Shown here one piece after another: positions 6,823-14,717 of a stretch of 16,569 nucleotides of DNA (position 1 is the first letter of the stretch; the number at the start of each line of letters is the position of its first letter). The position numbers were made by a program, and so were the translations under genes. The notes beneath the pieces were generated by a model. It made no database searches, was not told where the DNA came from, and saw nothing but the letters and a program-made list of their open reading frames with translations. This stretch comes from an uncultured Clostridium sp. (GTDB lineage: Bacteria > Bacillota > Clostridia > Christensenellales > CAG-138): positions 1 to 16,569 of the forward strand of contig UQNF01000035.1 in the NCBI GenBank assembly GCA_900542285.1, in the 5' to 3' direction.

Positions 6823-8564
6823 AGGCGGCGTCAAGAAAGCTTATCCTCGGAAAGCTTTTGAAAAAGAGCAGGAGCTATCTCCCCGTTTTCATCCTTTCCG
6901 TTGTTTTGGCCGTGCTCACGGTCATTGGCACGCTGCTCGCTCCCCTGTTCATCGGGCAGGCGATAGACTGCATCGTCGGCGCAGGCGATGTGGACTTTGA
7001 CCGTATCCTTTTGATTTTTATAAAGATAGCCGTAAGCGTCGGCATCGCTGCGCTTGCGCAGTGGCTTTTGAGCCTTTGCAGCAACCGCATGACCTACGGC
7101 ATCGTTCACGACATCCGTGACGAGGCGTTTGACCATATTCAGCGGCTTCCGCTCTCCTATCTTGACTCCCACCCCACGGGCGATATAGTGAGCAGGATCA
7201 TCACCGACGTCGAACAGCTTGCTAATGGGTTGCTGCTTGGCTTCACGAACTTCTTTACAGGGGTCATGACCATCCTCGGCGCGCTTGCGTTCATGCTGAG
7301 CGTTAATCTGCCTGTCGCGCTTGTCGTCGTGGTTGTTACGCCGCTGTCGCTGCTCTGCGCCAATCTTATCACCAAGCACACCTACGCTATGTTTAATGTG
7401 CAGACCGAGACTCGGGGCGAACAGACTGCGCTCATAGACGAGCTTATCAGCGGTCAAAAGGTCGTGCAGGCGTTCGGGTATGAGGACAGGGCGCAGCAGC
7501 ATTTTGACGAAATAAACGGACGGCTTAAGGTTTGTTCGCTCCGCGCGCTGTTCTATTCCTCACTGACCAACCCCAGCACGCGCTTTGTCAACGCCCTTGC
7601 TTATGCAGGTATCGGAACTCTCGGTGCGATCACCGCCATAAGCGGCGGCATCAGTGTCGGCGGACTTGCTTCGCTGCTCGCCTATGCCAACCAGTACACC
7701 AAGCCGTTCAACGAGATAACGGACGTTATCGCAGAGCTTCAGAATGCGCTCGCCTGCGCCGGAAGGCTGTTTGAGCTGATCGAAGCACCCGAGCAAAGCC
7801 CCGACCCAACGGAGCTGCCCGAGCCCTCCGCCCCCAAGGGGACTGTCGAATTTGACGATCTCACCTTCTCATATTCCCCGGATAAGCCTCTGATAAGGAA
7901 TTTCAGCCTCAGGATAAAGCCCGGGCAGCTCGTCGCTATCGTCGGCCCGACCGGCTGCGGAAAGACAACGCTCATAAATCTGCTCATGCGCTTTTATGAC
8001 CCCGTCAGCGGCAGGATACTGGTGGACGGAACAGACACCAAGTCCATGCCAAGGGGTGAGCTGCGCGGACAATTCGGCATGGTTTTGCAGGAAACCTGGC
8101 TGAAGGAGGGCACCATCCTCGAAAACATCGCAATGGGCAGGCCCGATGCAGGCGAAGATGAGATAATCGCCGCCGCCACGGCATCCCACGCCCACGATTT
8201 TATCAAAAGGCTTCCGGACGGCTATGATACCGTGATAGGCGAATCCGGCGGAAATCTTTCGCAGGGGCAGAAGCAGCTTCTCTGCATTGCGCGCGTCATG
8301 CTCTCGCATCCGCCGATGCTCATACTCGATGAGGCTACCTCTTCCATCGACACCCGAACCGAAATTCAGGTTCAGGATGCGTTCCGCAGGCTCATGAAGG
8401 GCAGAACGACCTTTATCGTCGCCCACAGGCTCTCCACCATTCGGGAGGCCGATGTGATACTCGTCATGCGTGACGGCAGGATCGTCGAGCAGGGCTCGCA
8501 CAGGGAGCTTCTCGACCGGAACGGCTTCTATCGCGAGCTCTACGACAGCCAGTTCGCCCATTGA
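6819..8564 (+). CDS. Heterodimeric ABC exporter, subunit with catalytic ATP site (581 aa)
   Basis: This is the second half-transporter of the pair, with six membrane segments (residues about 15-320) and a nucleotide-binding domain from about 340. Walker A is GPTGCGKTT (376-384, Lys382). Walker B is LILDEATSS with catalytic Glu505, and the switch-loop His536 is present (VAHRLST). Its signature, however, reads LSQGQ (480-484) instead of LSGGQ. That signature faces the partner's degenerate Walker B, so both defects fall in the same composite site. The other site (this Walker A/B with the partner's FSGGQ) is fully canonical. The start at 6819 has AAGGAGGT 5 nt upstream inside the end of the partner gene, so the two are translationally coupled and made in equal amounts. 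A terminator begins 19 bp after the stop. Confidence 0.92.
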   Translation: MKAASRKLILGKLLKKSRSYLPVFILSVVLAVLTVIGTLLAPLFIGQAIDCIVGAGDVDFDRILLIFIKIAVSVGIAALAQWLLSLCSNRMTYGIVHDIRDEAFDHIQRLPLSYLDSHPTGDIVSRIITDVEQLANGLLLGFTNFFTGVMTILGALAFMLSVNLPVALVVVVVTPLSLLCANLITKHTYAMFNVQTETRGEQTALIDELISGQKVVQAFGYEDRAQQHFDEINGRLKVCSLRALFYSSLTNPSTRFVNALAYAGIGTLGAITAISGGISVGGLASLLAYANQYTKPFNEITDVIAELQNALACAGRLFELIEAPEQSPDPTELPEPSAPKGTVEFDDLTFSYSPDKPLIRNFSLRIKPGQLVAIVGPTGCGKTTLINLLMRFYDPVSGRILVDGTDTKSMPRGELRGQFGMVLQETWLKEGTILENIAMGRPDAGEDEIIAAATASHAHDFIKRLPDGYDTVIGESGGNLSQGQKQLLCIARVMLSHPPMLILDEATSSIDTRTEIQVQDAFRRLMKGRTTFIVAHRLSTIREADVILVMRDGRIVEQGSHRELLDRNGFYRELYDSQFAH

Positions 8565-8582
8565 TGTTTTTAACCACTGTTC

Positions 8583-8624
8583 CCCGATAAGCCCGACATA
8601 TCTGCGGCTTATCGGGTTTAATTT
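8583..8624 (+). terminator. Intrinsic terminator of the ABC exporter operon
   Basis: A perfect 11-bp stem, CCCGATAAGCC (8583-8593) with GGCTTATCGGG (8606-8616), has a 12-nt loop followed by TTTAATTT. Confidence 0.88.
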
Positions 8625-8643
8625 CATATAGGCTTGCGGCATC

Positions 8644-8659
8644 TGCAAATATATTTGCA
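8644..8659. promoter_or_regulatory. Candidate operator: 16-bp perfect palindrome
   Basis: TGCAAATATATTTGCA is a perfect inverted repeat ending 17 bp before the -35 box of the glutamate mutase operon. Its centre is about 60 bp before the predicted transcription start, a typical distance for an activator contacting RNA polymerase. It lies after the upstream terminator, in intergenic DNA. The regulator is unknown. It matches neither the usual CRP, FNR nor cre consensus. Confidence 0.5.
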
Positions 8660-8676
8660 TTTTCAGCTTATTTTAA

Positions 8677-8705
8677 TTGACATTTTACATGGAAATCAGT
8701 ATGAT
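8677..8705 (+). promoter_or_regulatory. Strong sigma-A promoter of the glmS-glmL-glmE-mal operon
   Basis: TTGACA (8677-8682) and TATGAT (8700-8705) are 17 bp apart, one base from the double consensus. The predicted start is near 8712, giving a leader of about 78 nt. Confidence 0.88.
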
Positions 8706-8717
8706 TTACACGATATT

Positions 8718-8738
8718 GGCACGTGTTCTGCGCGTGCC
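8718..8738 (+). other. Hairpin in the glutamate mutase leader RNA
   Basis: GGCACG (8718-8723) pairs with CGTGCC (8733-8738) around a 9-nt loop, a few bases into the predicted transcript. No T-run follows, so it is not a terminator. The leader is far too short for a cobalamin riboswitch. Confidence 0.45.
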
Positions 8739-8778
8739 TTGTTGTGCGGATATTAATAGTACTTTTGTTATGTTTTAC

Positions 8779-8784
8779 GGAGGT
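8779..8784 (+). promoter_or_regulatory. Ribosome binding site deciding the glmS start
   Basis: GGAGGT lies 5 nt before ATG 8790. The in-frame TTG at 8787 is only 2 nt away and is rejected as the start. Confidence 0.8.
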
Positions 8785-8789
8785 AATTG

Positions 8790-9206
8790 ATGGAGAAGAA
8801 GACCTTGGTCATCGGCGTGATCGGAGCTGACGTTCATGCCGTTGGCAATCAGATACTTTATCACGCATTCACCGAAGCGGGTTTCAATGTCGTCAACCTG
8901 GGCGTAATGGTTTCGCAGGAGGAGTTCATCAACGCTGCCATCGAGACCAATGCCGACGCCATCCTCGTTTCCTCGCTCTACGGACAGGGCGAGCTGGACT
9001 GCCGCGGTATGCGTGAAAAGTGCAACGAAGCGGGGCTTGAGGGAATACTCCTCTATGTCGGCGGCAATATCGTCATCGGCAAGCAGCCCTTTGAGGAGGT
9101 TGAAAAGCGTTTCAAGGCGATGGGCTTTGACCGTTCCTTCCCACCGGGAACCGATCCGATGGTGGATATCGAATGTCTCAGAAAGGACCTCCATATAGAG
9201 GACTGA
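8790..9206 (+). CDS. glmS: Glutamate (methylaspartate) mutase, small cobalamin-binding subunit
   Basis: This is the 138-residue sigma/S component of adenosylcobalamin-dependent glutamate mutase. It has a Rossmann-like fold that binds B12 in the base-off/His-on mode. The signature DxHxxG is present as Asp14, His16 and Gly19, with His16 the predicted cobalt ligand, at the same numbering as in the Clostridium proteins. The SSLYGQGELD segment (about 61-70) and the GGN segment (about 92-94) complete the cofactor pocket. With GlmE it forms the enzyme that rearranges L-glutamate to (2S,3S)-3-methylaspartate by a radical mechanism. It is the first gene of the operon, directly behind the strong promoter at 8677. 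The glmL gene follows after 25 bp. The name should not be confused with glucosamine-6-phosphate synthase, also called GlmS. Confidence 0.96.
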   Translation: MEKKTLVIGVIGADVHAVGNQILYHAFTEAGFNVVNLGVMVSQEEFINAAIETNADAILVSSLYGQGELDCRGMREKCNEAGLEGILLYVGGNIVIGKQPFEEVEKRFKAMGFDRSFPPGTDPMVDIECLRKDLHIED

Positions 9207-9231
9207 TAAAGGAATCAGCTGGGAATAGATT

Positions 9232-10605
9232 ATGAATCCCGTATTGTTGATAGATTTCGGAAGCACCTACACCAAGGTCACGGCTGTCGATACCGACAAT
9301 GCCGAGCTGCTTGGCACCGCTTCCTCATACACCACCGTTCAAACCGATATCAACAACGGACTTGAAAACGCCGTCAGAGAGCTTGCCAAGATAACGGGCG
9401 AAATTAAATTTGCCGAACGCTATGCCGCGTCAAGCGCCGCAGGCGGACTCAGGATGCTTGCCAGCGGACTCGTCCCGGAGCTGACCTCCGAGGCGGCAAA
9501 GACCGCGAGCCTGGGCGCAGGGGCAAAGGTGCTAAAGACCTACTCCTACGAGCTCAACGAGGACGATGCGGACGAGATAAGGGCCATATCCCCCGATATC
9601 TTTCTGTTGGTCGGCGGTACGGACGGCGGAAACTCCGCATGCATACTTCATAATGCGGAGGTGTTGCGCGATGTCGGCGGAGAATTCCCCATTATCATTG
9701 CAGGCAACCGCAACGCTTCCCGTCAGTGCGCGCGCATACTCGAGGGCCGCGAGGTCTATGTCTGCGAAAACGTCATGCCGAAGTTCGGAACGCTCAACAT
9801 CGATCCGGTGCAGCAGGTCATTCGCGATGTATTTCTCAAAAACATCGTCAGGGCCAAGGGGCTCACACGGGCGAGCGAGCTTATCTCCGGCATAATGATG
9901 CCGACGCCCTCCGCCGTCATGGCTGCCGTAAAGCTGCTGAGCGAGGGCACTGACAAACAGAGCGGCATTGGCGAACTCATCGCAATCGACGTCGGCGGTG
10001 CGACCACCGACATCTACTCCGTTTCGGACGGAATGCCCGACGACCCGAGGACGCTGCTCAAGGGCTTGCCCGAGCCGTATCTCAAGCGTACTGTCGAGGG
10101 CGATATCGGAATGCGGTACAGCATCCACGGTATAGTCGAAAGTGCGGGCGGTATCGGAAAGATCGCCTCCCTTGCAGGGCTGAGCGAGGCGCGCGCGGCG
10201 GAGCTTGTCGAAAGATTCGCGTCCCATACCGACCTTCTTCCCGACAGTCCCGAAACGCTGGCGCTCGATGAGGCGCTGGCATCCATGGCCGTCAAGACTG
10301 CGGTCACCCGGCACGCAGGCAGCATAGAGGAAACGTACAGCATGTTGGGTACGACCTATGTTCAGACGGGCAAAAACCTTACCAACATCGAACGCATAGT
10401 CATAACCGGAGGCTCGCTCATCCATACCGAACACACCGAGCATATCGCCTCCTATGCGCTCTACGACGAAAAAGAACCTTCATCCCTCAAGCCGAAGAAA
10501 GCATCCGTGCTTGTGGATAGAAAATACATCATTGCTGCCATGGGGCTGCTCGGCGAGCATTATCCGGAAACAGCGCTGACCATTATGAAAAAGGAGCTAC
10601 AATAA
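9232..10605 (+). CDS. glmL: Glutamate mutase reactivating ATPase GlmL (MutL-like)
   Basis: This 457-residue protein of the ASKHA (actin/Hsp70/sugar kinase) superfamily is encoded between the two mutase subunits, as in known clostridial glm operons. The phosphate-1 loop is IDFGSTYTK (Asp8 onward), the phosphate-2 loop IDVGGATTD (Asp253 onward), and the adenosine motif ITGGS (Gly393-Gly394). The family is thought to exchange damaged cobalamin on the mutase for intact adenosylcobalamin at the cost of ATP, comparable to diol dehydratase reactivases; this role is inferred from family and context. It is not the DNA mismatch repair protein MutL. The ribosome binding site is weak (GGGAA, 6 nt upstream), so its translation may be lower than that of the catalytic subunits. 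The stop is followed by the glmE start after a single base. Confidence 0.94.
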   Translation: MNPVLLIDFGSTYTKVTAVDTDNAELLGTASSYTTVQTDINNGLENAVRELAKITGEIKFAERYAASSAAGGLRMLASGLVPELTSEAAKTASLGAGAKVLKTYSYELNEDDADEIRAISPDIFLLVGGTDGGNSACILHNAEVLRDVGGEFPIIIAGNRNASRQCARILEGREVYVCENVMPKFGTLNIDPVQQVIRDVFLKNIVRAKGLTRASELISGIMMPTPSAVMAAVKLLSEGTDKQSGIGELIAIDVGGATTDIYSVSDGMPDDPRTLLKGLPEPYLKRTVEGDIGMRYSIHGIVESAGGIGKIASLAGLSEARAAELVERFASHTDLLPDSPETLALDEALASMAVKTAVTRHAGSIEETYSMLGTTYVQTGKNLTNIERIVITGGSLIHTEHTEHIASYALYDEKEPSSLKPKKASVLVDRKYIIAAMGLLGEHYPETALTIMKKELQ

Positions 10606-10606
10606 A

Positions 10607-12076
10607 ATGACATTGCAGAATAAGCGTATTGCCGACGACGAATTCGCAAGTATACGTGCTGAAGTCCTTCAGCAATGGCCCACCGGCAGGGATGTGGATT
10701 TTGACGAAGCTGTTGCATTCCACAAAGCCATGCCCGAGCACAAGATCTTTTCAAGAAAGCTCATCGACGCCAAGAACAGGGGCATCACCCTTGTTCAGCC
10801 CCGTGCAGGCGTGGCGCTGATACACGACCATATTGAGCTTCTCACCTATCTTCAGAACAAGGGCGCTGCCGATCTTCTCCCCACGACCATCGACAGCTAT
10901 ACCAGACAGAACCGCTACCAGGAAGCGGAGGTGGGCATCCGTGAATCCATGAAGGAGCGCCGCTCCATGCTGAACGGCTTCCCGGCAGTCAACCACGGCG
11001 TTGCCGGCTGCCGTCAGATCATCAACGCTCTTGACACCCCCGTGCAGGTTCGCCACGGCACCCCCGACGCAAGGCTTCTCACCGAGATCTGCTATGCCGG
11101 CGGCTTCACCAGCTACGAGGGAGGCGGCATTTCCTACAATCTCCCCTACGCCAAGAACGTACCGATGGAAAAGACCATCCGTGACTGGCAGTATGTTGAC
11201 AGGCTCACCGGTCTTTACGAGGAAGCAGGCGTTTCCATCAACCGCGAACCCTACGGCCCTCTCACCGGAACCCTTGTTCCCCCCTGCATCTCCCATTCTG
11301 TCGCCATTATCGAAGCGCTTCTCGCTGCGGAGCAGGGCGTTCGCAATATCACCGTCGGCTACGGCCAGTGCGGCAATCTCATCCAGGATGTTGCCGCTAT
11401 CCGTACGCTCGAGGAGCTTACCAACGAGTATATGCACAGGTACGGCTATGACGACGTCATCATAACCACCGTTTTCCATCAGTGGATGGGCGGCTTCCCC
11501 GAGGACGAGGCCAAGGCCTTCGGCGTCATAAGCTGGGGCAGTGCGACCGCTGCGCTTTCCAAGGCCACCAAGGTCATCGTCAAGACTCCGCATGAGGCAG
11601 TCGGCGTACCCACCATGGAGGCTAACGCTCAGGGACTCAGATGTACCAAGCAGGTCATCAATATGCTCTCCGACCAGGTATGCGCCGCAGGCGACCTTGA
11701 GCAGGAGAAGGAGGTCATACGCCGTGAGACCCGCGCAATCGTTGACAAGTGTTTTGAGCTTGGCGACGGCGACATCGCTGTGGGCGCCGTTCGCGCCGTT
11801 AAAGCAGGCGTTATCGACATTCCCTTCGCTCCCTCACGCTTCAACGCCGGCAAGATGCTGCCCGCCCGCGACAACAACGGCGCTATCCGCATTCTCAACG
11901 TCGGCAACCTCCCCTTCACACAGGAGATGAAGGATTTCAACACCGAGATGATCAATGAGCGCGCCCGTGCCGAAAAGCGCAGCGCCTCGTTCCAGATGGT
12001 CACTGACGATGTTTACGCCATCAGCAAGGGCAGGCTTGTCGGACGCCCCCAGGGCATCCACGGCCTGAACTATTGA
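10607..12076 (+). CDS. glmE: Glutamate (methylaspartate) mutase, catalytic epsilon subunit
   Basis: This 489-residue TIM-barrel subunit binds glutamate and, with GlmS, clamps adenosylcobalamin at the interface. The arginine claw that holds the two substrate carboxylates is present at Arg66, Arg100 and Arg149. The active-site residues His150, Glu171, Tyr177 and Tyr181 are also at the same numbers as in the Clostridium cochlearium enzyme, so the protein is very probably active and specific for glutamate rather than a related mutase. AAGGAG at 10591-10596 lies 10 nt before the start, inside the end of glmL, indicating coupling. An 85-bp AT-rich spacer separates it from mal. Confidence 0.96.
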   Translation: MTLQNKRIADDEFASIRAEVLQQWPTGRDVDFDEAVAFHKAMPEHKIFSRKLIDAKNRGITLVQPRAGVALIHDHIELLTYLQNKGAADLLPTTIDSYTRQNRYQEAEVGIRESMKERRSMLNGFPAVNHGVAGCRQIINALDTPVQVRHGTPDARLLTEICYAGGFTSYEGGGISYNLPYAKNVPMEKTIRDWQYVDRLTGLYEEAGVSINREPYGPLTGTLVPPCISHSVAIIEALLAAEQGVRNITVGYGQCGNLIQDVAAIRTLEELTNEYMHRYGYDDVIITTVFHQWMGGFPEDEAKAFGVISWGSATAALSKATKVIVKTPHEAVGVPTMEANAQGLRCTKQVINMLSDQVCAAGDLEQEKEVIRRETRAIVDKCFELGDGDIAVGAVRAVKAGVIDIPFAPSRFNAGKMLPARDNNGAIRILNVGNLPFTQEMKDFNTEMINERARAEKRSASFQMVTDDVYAISKGRLVGRPQGIHGLNY

Positions 12077-12161
12077 TCATCCCGAAATGTATAGCTGCTT
12101 CGCAATACCTTTGATAATAATACCGCAAAATAATTCTATTTGATTATAGAAAGGCAATAAT
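12077..12161 (+). other. AT-rich spacer between glmE and mal, possible weak internal promoter
   Basis: This 85-bp spacer is the only wide gap inside the operon. It contains TTGATA (12111-12116) and AT-rich stretches, but the best -10 boxes at suitable distance match only about three of six positions. AAAGG at 12150-12154 serves as the mal ribosome binding site. No terminator hairpin was seen, so read-through from glmE is expected. Confidence 0.35.
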
Positions 12162-13412
12162 ATGAAAATCGTTGATCTTATCTGCTCACCCGGCCGCACC
12201 GGCTTCTACTTTGATGACCAGCGCGCGATAAAGTCCGGCGCAAAATCCGATGGTTTCACCTATGTCGGTGAGACCGTTACCGAGGGCTTTACCTCCATTC
12301 GTCAGGCAGGCGAATCCATCTCCGTCCAGCTCGTACTCGAGGATGGTCAGGTCGCATACGGCGACTGCGCTGCCGTTCAGTACAGCGGTGCAGGCGGACG
12401 CGATCCCCTGTTTCTCGCAAAGGATTTCATCCCCGTTATCGAAGCGCACATCAAACCCATGCTCGTCGGCCGTGAAGCCAACAGCTTCAAGGACCTTTCC
12501 GAAATGGTAGAGGCCATCACCGTTGACGGCAAGCGTCTTCACACCGCTATCCGCTACGGCGTAACCCAGGCTATCCTCGACGCAGTCGCCAAGGCTACAC
12601 GCCGCATGATGTGCGAAGTCGTTGCTGATGAATACGGCTGCACCATCACCGATGAGCCCCTTCCCATCTTCACCCAGTCCGGTGACGACCGCTATACCAA
12701 TGCCGATAAGATGATAATCAAGGGCGCTCAGGTGCTTCCCCACGCCCTCATCAACAACGTAAAGACCAAGCTCGGCGAACACGGTGAACTGCTGGAGCAG
12801 TACGTCTGCTGGCTCCGCGACAGGGTGCTTGCCCTACGCACAAGCGAGGACTATAACCCCGTCTTCCATATCGATGTATACGGCACCATCGGCGCGGCAT
12901 TCGGCAACGACAACTACGAGGCTATGGCGGACTACATGGCAAGGCTCGAGCAGGCGGCAAAGCCCTTCCACCTCCGCATTGAAGGCCCCATGGATGTTGA
13001 AGACCGTGAAAAGCAGATGATAGCTCTCAAGACCATCACCAAGCTCCTTGACGACCGCGGAATCAACGTTGAGATAGTCGCCGATGAATGGTGCAACACC
13101 CTTGAGGACATCAAGTACTTTGCCGACAACAGGGCAGGCCACATGGTTCAGATCAAGACCCCCGACCTCGGCGGCATCAACAACATCGTTGAAGCAGTCC
13201 TCTACTGCAAGGAAAAGGGCATCGGCGCTTACCAGGGCGGCACCTGCAACGAGACCGACCGCAGTGCGCAGGTATGCGTACAGTGCGCAATGGCGACCCG
13301 TCCCGATCAGATCCTCGCAAAGCCCGGCATGGGCGTTGACGAGGGCTACATGATTGTCTACAACGAAATGCAGCGCATCATCGCAATGCATAAGGCAAGG
13401 GCCAACAGATAA
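12162..13412 (+). CDS. mal: Methylaspartate ammonia-lyase
   Basis: This 416-residue enzyme of the enolase superfamily removes ammonia from (2S,3S)-3-methylaspartate to give mesaconate, the second step of the methylaspartate route of glutamate fermentation. The catalytic base Lys332 sits in QIKTPDLGG and corresponds to Lys331 of the known enzymes. His194 is present in LPHALIN. The magnesium ligands are Asp238 (HIDVYG), Glu274 (IEGP) and Asp308 (VADEW). A one-residue offset arises between Asp238 and Glu274. It is expected to be cytoplasmic and homodimeric. The start has AAAGG 7 nt upstream. It is the last gene of the glm operon; mesaconate hydratase and citramalate lyase genes, which would complete the route to pyruvate and acetate, do not follow. 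Confidence 0.96.
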   Translation: MKIVDLICSPGRTGFYFDDQRAIKSGAKSDGFTYVGETVTEGFTSIRQAGESISVQLVLEDGQVAYGDCAAVQYSGAGGRDPLFLAKDFIPVIEAHIKPMLVGREANSFKDLSEMVEAITVDGKRLHTAIRYGVTQAILDAVAKATRRMMCEVVADEYGCTITDEPLPIFTQSGDDRYTNADKMIIKGAQVLPHALINNVKTKLGEHGELLEQYVCWLRDRVLALRTSEDYNPVFHIDVYGTIGAAFGNDNYEAMADYMARLEQAAKPFHLRIEGPMDVEDREKQMIALKTITKLLDDRGINVEIVADEWCNTLEDIKYFADNRAGHMVQIKTPDLGGINNIVEAVLYCKEKGIGAYQGGTCNETDRSAQVCVQCAMATRPDQILAKPGMGVDEGYMIVYNEMQRIIAMHKARANR

Positions 13413-13441
13413 TTGAATTTCCTTTTATAAAGCTATAAAGT

Positions 13442-13471
13442 CGGACGGCACAGCGATCGCTGTGCCGTCCG
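13442..13471. terminator. 30-bp perfect palindrome, convergent terminator
   Basis: CGGACGGCACAGC (13442-13454) and its exact complement (13459-13471) form a 13-bp perfect stem with a GATC loop. It lies 29 bp after the mal stop and 51 bp beyond the stop of the minus-strand DUF3810 gene. The flanks are moderately T-rich in both directions (GTTCCGTTT on plus; ACTTTATAGCTTTAT on minus), so it probably ends both transcripts. Confidence 0.8.
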
Positions 13472-13522
13472 TTCCGTTTAAGTTATTGTCATCAATCCCG
13501 GTCTTGACTTTCCCCGGGAAGC

Positions 13523-14701
13523 TCAGCCCCCTGTGATTATCTGCCGGGCTTCAAAATATGCCAGCAGCAGCCGTGTCATTTGATAATAGCTGTCCACGCC
13601 CTCCGTCTGACCGTTATGCTTCAGATAGGTATCGTTGAGCTTGTCGCTTATCTCTTCAAGCTTGCCGCCGGAGCTGTTGGCAAGATAGTTCCTGTACTCG
13701 GTCAAATCACGGTTCATGCCGTCGGTATAGCGTTCACGCAGCGCAATATAAAGCTCCCTGTCCTGCCCGCAGAGCGCGTTGCCGCAGCATACCAGTGCGT
13801 TCATGACTGCGGAATAGCGCAGCGCCGGGTCTTCGCTGAACAGCGAAACATAATAGGCGATGAAGTTCGCTTCATCCTCACGCGCAAAGCCGAAATAGTG
13901 GGCAGTCTCATGTGCGGTGCTTGCCGGTATGTACAGATCCGGCTGATCGGTATTCACATTCGCTTCGGCAGTGTACGGTATGTATATGCCTGCAATGCCT
14001 GCGCTTGACATCGCCGAGGAGAGCATGAGGGATTTTGCCGGATACACGGTATTGGCGAATGCGGAGTTGCGTTCGCCCAAGGCCTCGTACGCCTTGACAA
14101 CGGAATGACAGACTTCATCATGCGATACCGTGAACACTCCGTTCTCGTCCTCGCTGACCTGCTCCCGGAGGGCTGCCGCCTCGCCTATCAGGTATTCATA
14201 GGCTTCGCTTAGCTCCGCTGTCGAATATTCCCTGACCGAAAGGCCGAAGGTGTATTCCGCAGGCAGGCGGAAGTGGTTCAATCCCCAGAGGCCATAGAAA
14301 AGGTTTATCATGACTCCGGCAAAAATGCCCACCGAAATCAGGAAGCTGACCAGCTTTATCCTGTTGCGGTGACGCTTGTGCAGCTTGCCGAAGATGACCG
14401 CAAAAATCCTGAACGCCAGTATCGCAGCTATTATCACTGCGGCAGAAATCAGCAGCACCTCTGCGAGTGAGAAGCTGAAGGCGGAGCTAATCGCACTCAG
14501 CACCTTTGCTATCGCAGGGTATATCTTTCGGCTGTAAGTAAGCTCTATATCCGCCGCATGTCCGCTGCAAAGCTTTGGAAGCAGCAGCCCAAGGGGTATC
14601 AGCGCAAGCCAAAGCAGCCTGAAAAGCTGATGCGTCCAGGTGTATTTATCCCTTCTTCCTCTTGGCGTTCCCGTTATCGGATTGTTTTCTTCACTGCTCA
14701 T
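13523..14701 (-). CDS. DUF3810-type membrane protein, predicted zinc metallopeptidase (392 aa)
   Basis: After a basic cytoplasmic N-terminus there are three predicted membrane segments at about residues 26-44, 80-104 and 115-140. A domain of about 250 residues follows that should lie outside the membrane. It holds HETAH (His264 to His268) followed by GFAREDEANF with Glu277, matching the gluzincin pattern in which two His and a downstream Glu bind zinc. This arrangement is characteristic of the DUF3810 family, whose substrate is, to my knowledge, not established; peptidase activity is inferred. The gene starts 16 bp after the ABC exporter gene on the same strand and has no good ribosome binding site, so it is probably translated by coupling in one operon. 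Roles in peptide maturation or envelope maintenance are both possible. Confidence 0.85.
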   Translation of the reverse strand: MSSEENNPITGTPRGRRDKYTWTHQLFRLLWLALIPLGLLLPKLCSGHAADIELTYSRKIYPAIAKVLSAISSAFSFSLAEVLLISAAVIIAAILAFRIFAVIFGKLHKRHRNRIKLVSFLISVGIFAGVMINLFYGLWGLNHFRLPAEYTFGLSVREYSTAELSEAYEYLIGEAAALREQVSEDENGVFTVSHDEVCHSVVKAYEALGERNSAFANTVYPAKSLMLSSAMSSAGIAGIYIPYTAEANVNTDQPDLYIPASTAHETAHYFGFAREDEANFIAYYVSLFSEDPALRYSAVMNALVCCGNALCGQDRELYIALRERYTDGMNRDLTEYRNYLANSSGGKLEEISDKLNDTYLKHNGQTEGVDSYYQMTRLLLAYFEARQIITGG

Positions 14702-14717
14702 ATTTATTCGTGTTTCG

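Noticed and set aside
9532..10443. 303-codon open frame opposite glmL
   Set aside because: It is a shadow of the strong codon bias of glmL; no start signal or protein family is apparent.
9232..10605. Reading this gene as DNA mismatch repair MutL because of the shared MutL name
   Set aside because: The motifs are those of ASKHA ATPases and the context is glutamate mutase; GHKL motifs of the mismatch repair protein are absent.
13453..13460. GCGATCGC resembling the cyanobacterial HIP1 octamer
   Set aside because: It is the centre of a longer terminator palindrome and not a recurring element here; the gene content is clostridial.
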